A DNA stretch of 64,000 bases, taken from positions 434,001 to 498,000 of the forward strand of contig OZ020489.1 of NCBI GenBank assembly GCA_963971405.1, read 5' to 3'. This document shows positions 60,755-64,000 of the stretch, piece after piece. The stretch comes from Psococerastis gibbosa. Lineage: Eukaryota > Arthropoda > Insecta > Psocodea > Psocidae. The notes under the pieces were generated by a model that saw only the letters and a program-made list of their open reading frames with translations, was not told where the DNA came from and made no database searches. Each line of letters starts with the position of its first letter. Within the stretch, counting starts at the first letter, position 1. The position numbers and the translations under genes are program-made.

Positions 60755-63387
60755 GCTTATTTAGGCTCACTGTATTGTACTTAACATTGGCCACTTGCTC
60801 CTGCGTGTTCATCGGTGTAAATGTAGCTACAAAAAATTCATTCGACAAGAATACGAAAAATAGCTATATACTTATTTTTTTTTTTTTAAAGGTCTTGATA
60901 TGACACGGGTGTCTTAAATTGGCTTATTTTGGCTCACTGTATTGTAATTAACATTGAGCAATTGCTCCTGCGTGTTCATCGGTTTAAATGTTGCTAAAAA
61001 AAATTCATTCGACAAGAATAAAAAATAGCTATTTACTTATTTTATTTTTTTTAAAGGTCTTTAAAAGATATAGGTGTCTTAATTTTGCTTATTTAGGCTC
61101 ACTGTATTGTACTTAACATTGGCCACTTGCTCCTGCGTGTTCATCGGTGTAAATGTAGCTACAAAAAATTCATTCGACAAGAATACGAAAAATAGCTATA
61201 TACTTATTTTATTTTTTTTAAAGGTCTTGATATGACACGGGTGTCTTAAATTGGCATATTTTGGCTCATTGTATTGTAATTAACATTGAGCAATTGCTCC
61301 TGCGTGTTCATCGGTTTAAATGTTGCTAAAAAAAATTCATTCGACAAGAATAAAAAAAATAGCTATTTACTTATTTTATTTTTTTAAGGGTCTTGATATG
61401 ATAAGGGTGTCTTAATTTTGCTTATTTTGGCTCATTGTATTGTACTTAACATTAAGCAATTGCTCCTGCGTGTTCATCGGTGTAAATGTAGCTAAAAAAA
61501 ATTCATTCGACAAGAATAAGAAAAATAGCTATTTACTTATTTTATTTTTTTTAAAGGTCTTGAAAAGATATAGGTGTCTTAGTTTTGCTTATTTAGGCTC
61601 ACTGTATTGTACTTAACATTGGCCACTTGCTCGTGCGTGTTCATCGGTGTAAATGTAGCTACAAAAAATTCAATCGACAAGAATACGAAAAATAGCTATT
61701 TACTTATTTTATTTTTTTTAAAGGTTTTAAAAAGATATAGGTGTCTTAATTTTGCTTATTTTGGCTTATTGTATTGTACTTGACATTGAGCAATTGCTCC
61801 TGCGTGTTCATCGGTTTAAATGTTGCTAAAAAAAATTCATTCGACAAGAATAAAAAAAATAGCTATTTACTTATTTTATTTTTTTTAAAGGTCTTGATAT
61901 GACAAGGGTGTCTTAATTTGGCTTATTTTGGCTCATTGTATTGTAATTAACATTGAGCAATTGCTCCTGCGTGTTCATCGGTGTAAATGTAGCTTCAAAA
62001 AATTCATTCGACAAGAATACGAAAAATAGCTATTTATTTATTTTATTTTTTTTAAAGGTCTTGATATGACACGGGTGTCTTAATTTGGCTTGTTTTGGCT
62101 CAATGTATTGTAATTAACATTGAGCAATTGTTCCTGCGTGTTCGTCGGTGTAAATGTAGCTAAAAAAAATTCATTCGACAAGAATAAGAAAAATAGCTAT
62201 TTACTTATTTTATTTTTTTAAAGGTTTTAAAAAGATATAGGTGTCTTAATTTTGCTTATTTTGGCTCATTGTATTGTACTTGACATTAAGCAATTGCTCC
62301 TGCGTGTTCATCGGTTTAAATGTTGCTAAAAAAAATTCATTCGACAAGAATAAAAAAAATAGCTATTTACTTATTTTATTTTTTTTAAAGGTCTTGATAT
62401 GATAAGGGTGTCTTAATTTTGCTTATTTTGGCTCATTGTATTGTACTTAACATTGAGCAATTGCTTCTGCGTGTTCATCGGTGTAAATGTAGCTAAAAAA
62501 AATTCATTCGACACGAATAAGAAAAATAGCTATTTACTTATTTTATTTTTTTTAAAGGTTTTAAAAAGATACAGGTGCCTTAATTTTGCTTTTTTTGGCT
62601 CAATGTATTGCACTTAACATTGAGCAATTGTTCCTGCGTGTTCATCGGTGTAAATGTACCTAAAAAAAATTCATTCGACAAGAATAAGAAAAATAGCTAT
62701 TTACTTATTTTATTTTTTTTAAAGGTCTTAAAAAGATAAAGGTGTCTTAATGTTGCTTATTTAGGCTCACTGTATTGTACTTAACATTGGCCACTTGCTC
62801 CTGCGTGTTCGTCGGTGTAAATGTAGCTACAAAAAATTCATTCGACAAGAATACGAAAAATAGCTATATACTTATTTTTTTTTTTTTAAAGGTCTTGATA
62901 TGACACGGGTGTCTTAAATTGGCTTATTTTGGCTCACTGTATTGTAATTAACATTGAGCAATTGCTCCTGCGTGTTCATCGGTTTAAATGTTGCTAAAAA
63001 AAATTCATTCGACAAGAATAAAAAAAATAGCTATTTACTTATTTTAATTTTTTAAGGGTCTTGATATGATAAGGGTGTCTTAATTTTGCTTATTTTGGCT
63101 CATTGTATTGTACTTAACATTGAGTAATTGCTCCTGCGTGTTCATCGGTGTAAATGTAGCTAAAAAAAATTCATTCGACAAGAATAAGAAAAATAGCTAT
63201 TTACTTATTTTATTTTTTTTAAAGGTCTTGAAAAGATATAGGTGTCTTAGTTTTGCTTATTTAGGCTCACTGTATTGTACTTAACATTGGCCACTTGCTC
63301 GTGCGTGTTCATCGGTGTAAATGTAGCTACAAAAAATTCAATCGACAAGAATACGAAAAATAGCTATTTACTTATTTTATTTTTTTT
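59052..63387 (+). repeat. 26-monomer unit
   Basis: Order (B'/D') E' F' G I' K C' L D E F G' F' G M K C' A B C D E F G' D'' K. It parallels the preceding unit but has G' F' G M K C' where the previous one has E' F' G C''. The G'-to-F' join at about 61018-61030 has a two-base shorter A run (gaataaaaaatagct). Length 4336 bp. Confidence 0.85.
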
Positions 63388-64000
63388 AAAGGTCTTGATA
63401 TGACACGGGTGTCTTAATTTGGCTTGTTTTGGCTCAATGTATTGTACTTAACATTGAGCAATTGCTTCTTTGTGTTCATCAGTGTAAATGTAGCTAAAAA
63501 AAATTCATTCGACAAGAATAAGAAAAATAGCTATTTACTTATTTTATTTTTTTTAAAGGTTTTAAAAAGATATAGGTGTCTTAATTTTGCTTTTTTTGGC
63601 TCAGTGTATTGCACTTAACATTGAGCAATTGTACCTGCGTGTTTATCGGTGTAAATGTACCTAAAAAAAATTCATTCGACAAGAATAAGAAAAATAGCTA
63701 TTTACTAATTTAATTTTTTTAAAGGTCTTTAAAAGATATAGGTGTCTTAATTTTGCTTATTTAGGCTCACTGTATTGTACTTAACATTGGCCACTTGCTC
63801 CTTCGTGTTCATCGGTGTAAATGTAGCTACAAAAAATTCATTCGACAAGAATACGAAAAATAGCTATATACTTATTTTATTTTTTTTAAAGGTCTTGATA
63901 TGACACGGGTGTCTTAAATTGGCATATTTTGGCTCATTGTATTGTAATTAACATTGAGCAATTGCTCCTGCGTGTTCATCGGTTTAAATGTTGCTAAAAA
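63388..64000 (+). repeat. Start of a further HOR unit, cut by window end
   Basis: Order (B'/D') E' F' G, with G incomplete. Small private changes are tttactaatttaatttttttaaagg at about 63703 and cctTcgtg (gctccttcgtg) at about 63800. The array continues past the window. Confidence 0.85.

Larger units (their letters stand above)
1..64000. repeat. Satellite DNA array, ~167-bp monomer, whole window
   Basis: About 383 head-to-tail monomers fill the window with no interruption by unique sequence. The word aaagg followed by tcttgatatga or ttttaaaaaga recurs every 165-168 bases (starts at 23, 190, 356, 523, 690, 857, 1024, 1191, 1358). The + strand order within a monomer is: aaagg start, gtgtctta, ggctca, a caattg core, gtgttcatc, a run of A, ttcattcgacaagaat, tagcta, then a T-rich tract. 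A representative D-type monomer has 28% G+C. All copies share one orientation. Long multi-level arrays with nucleosome-sized monomers are typical of eukaryotic centromeric or pericentromeric heterochromatin; that assignment is inference. I do not recognise the family. No gene, TE or RNA gene was found anywhere in it. Confidence 0.97.

Noticed and set aside
1-64000. CRISPR-like regular repeats
   Set aside because: The 167-bp period has no unique spacers; the whole period is repeated sequence.
1-64000. Telomeric or rDNA spacer repeats
   Set aside because: No short G-rich telomere units, no rRNA sequence and no promoter-like unique block anywhere in the window.

Overview
The window is one uninterrupted block of satellite DNA. 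I find no protein-coding gene, RNA gene, transposon, CRISPR array or unique sequence in it. About 383 head-to-tail copies of an AT-rich monomer of roughly 167 bp (165-168 bp; one representative monomer counted by hand has 47 G+C in 168 bases, 28%) run from base 1 to base 64000, all in one orientation, and both window ends lie inside the array. A long, homogeneous, multi-level tandem array with a nucleosome-sized monomer points to eukaryotic heterochromatin, most plausibly centromeric or pericentromeric. I do not recognise the satellite family and cannot name the organism.

Monomers fall into about 15 recurring types, told apart by short diagnostic words. The letters are my own and each monomer is counted from the word aaagg: A (gatatgacaagg), B (gacacggg + ggcttgttttgg), B' (B with catcagtg + gaacaag), C (ggttttaaaaagatata + tgacattaagc), C' (ggcttattg + tgacattgagc), D (gataaggg + gcttctgcg), D' (gcttctttgtg), D'' (gagtaattgctc), E (gatacaggtgcc), E' (ctcagtgtattgc + gtacctgcgtgttta), F (cttaaaaagatata + aatgttgc), F' (ctttaaaagata), G (aaattggcatatt), G' (aaattggctta + ctcactg), H (gagaaattgc), I (cttactttgg + tactcaac), I' (attaagcaattgttcc), J (agataaagg + ggccac), K (cttgaaaagata + cttagttttgc + gctcgtgcg), L (gacaggggtg), M (gataaggg + attaagcaattgctcc), S (a shortened monomer).

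The types recur in a fixed order, giving a higher-order repeat (HOR). The fullest cycle is B' C D' E' F' G H I J F' G I' K C' A B C D E F G' D'' K: 23 monomers, about 3.83 kb. Most cycles are 20-23 monomers after loss or gain of whole monomers. The series B-C-D-E-F-G occurs twice within the cycle, so the present HOR probably arose from a shorter one.

Layout: 1-11.9 kb is an irregular zone built by nested tandem duplications (units of about 4470, 803 and 2773 bp) and is the only place with the short monomer S (five copies). 11.9-18.9 kb holds one near-complete HOR and one disrupted HOR with a patch of diverged monomers at 18.0-18.7 kb. 18.9-26.2 kb holds two HOR cycles related by a 3.5-kb tandem duplication. 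25.8-52.8 kb is a near-perfect tandem duplication of a 13,505-bp, 81-monomer block. 52.8-64 kb is a truncated third relative of that block, itself carrying a 4004-bp (24-monomer) tandem duplication and a further 4336-bp (26-monomer) related unit.

Nearly every rearrangement keeps the monomer register, with breakpoints inside homologous parts of monomers. This is the pattern expected of unequal crossing-over, and two small tracts look like gene conversion. All coordinates and counts were worked out by eye; breakpoints are uncertain by tens of bases.
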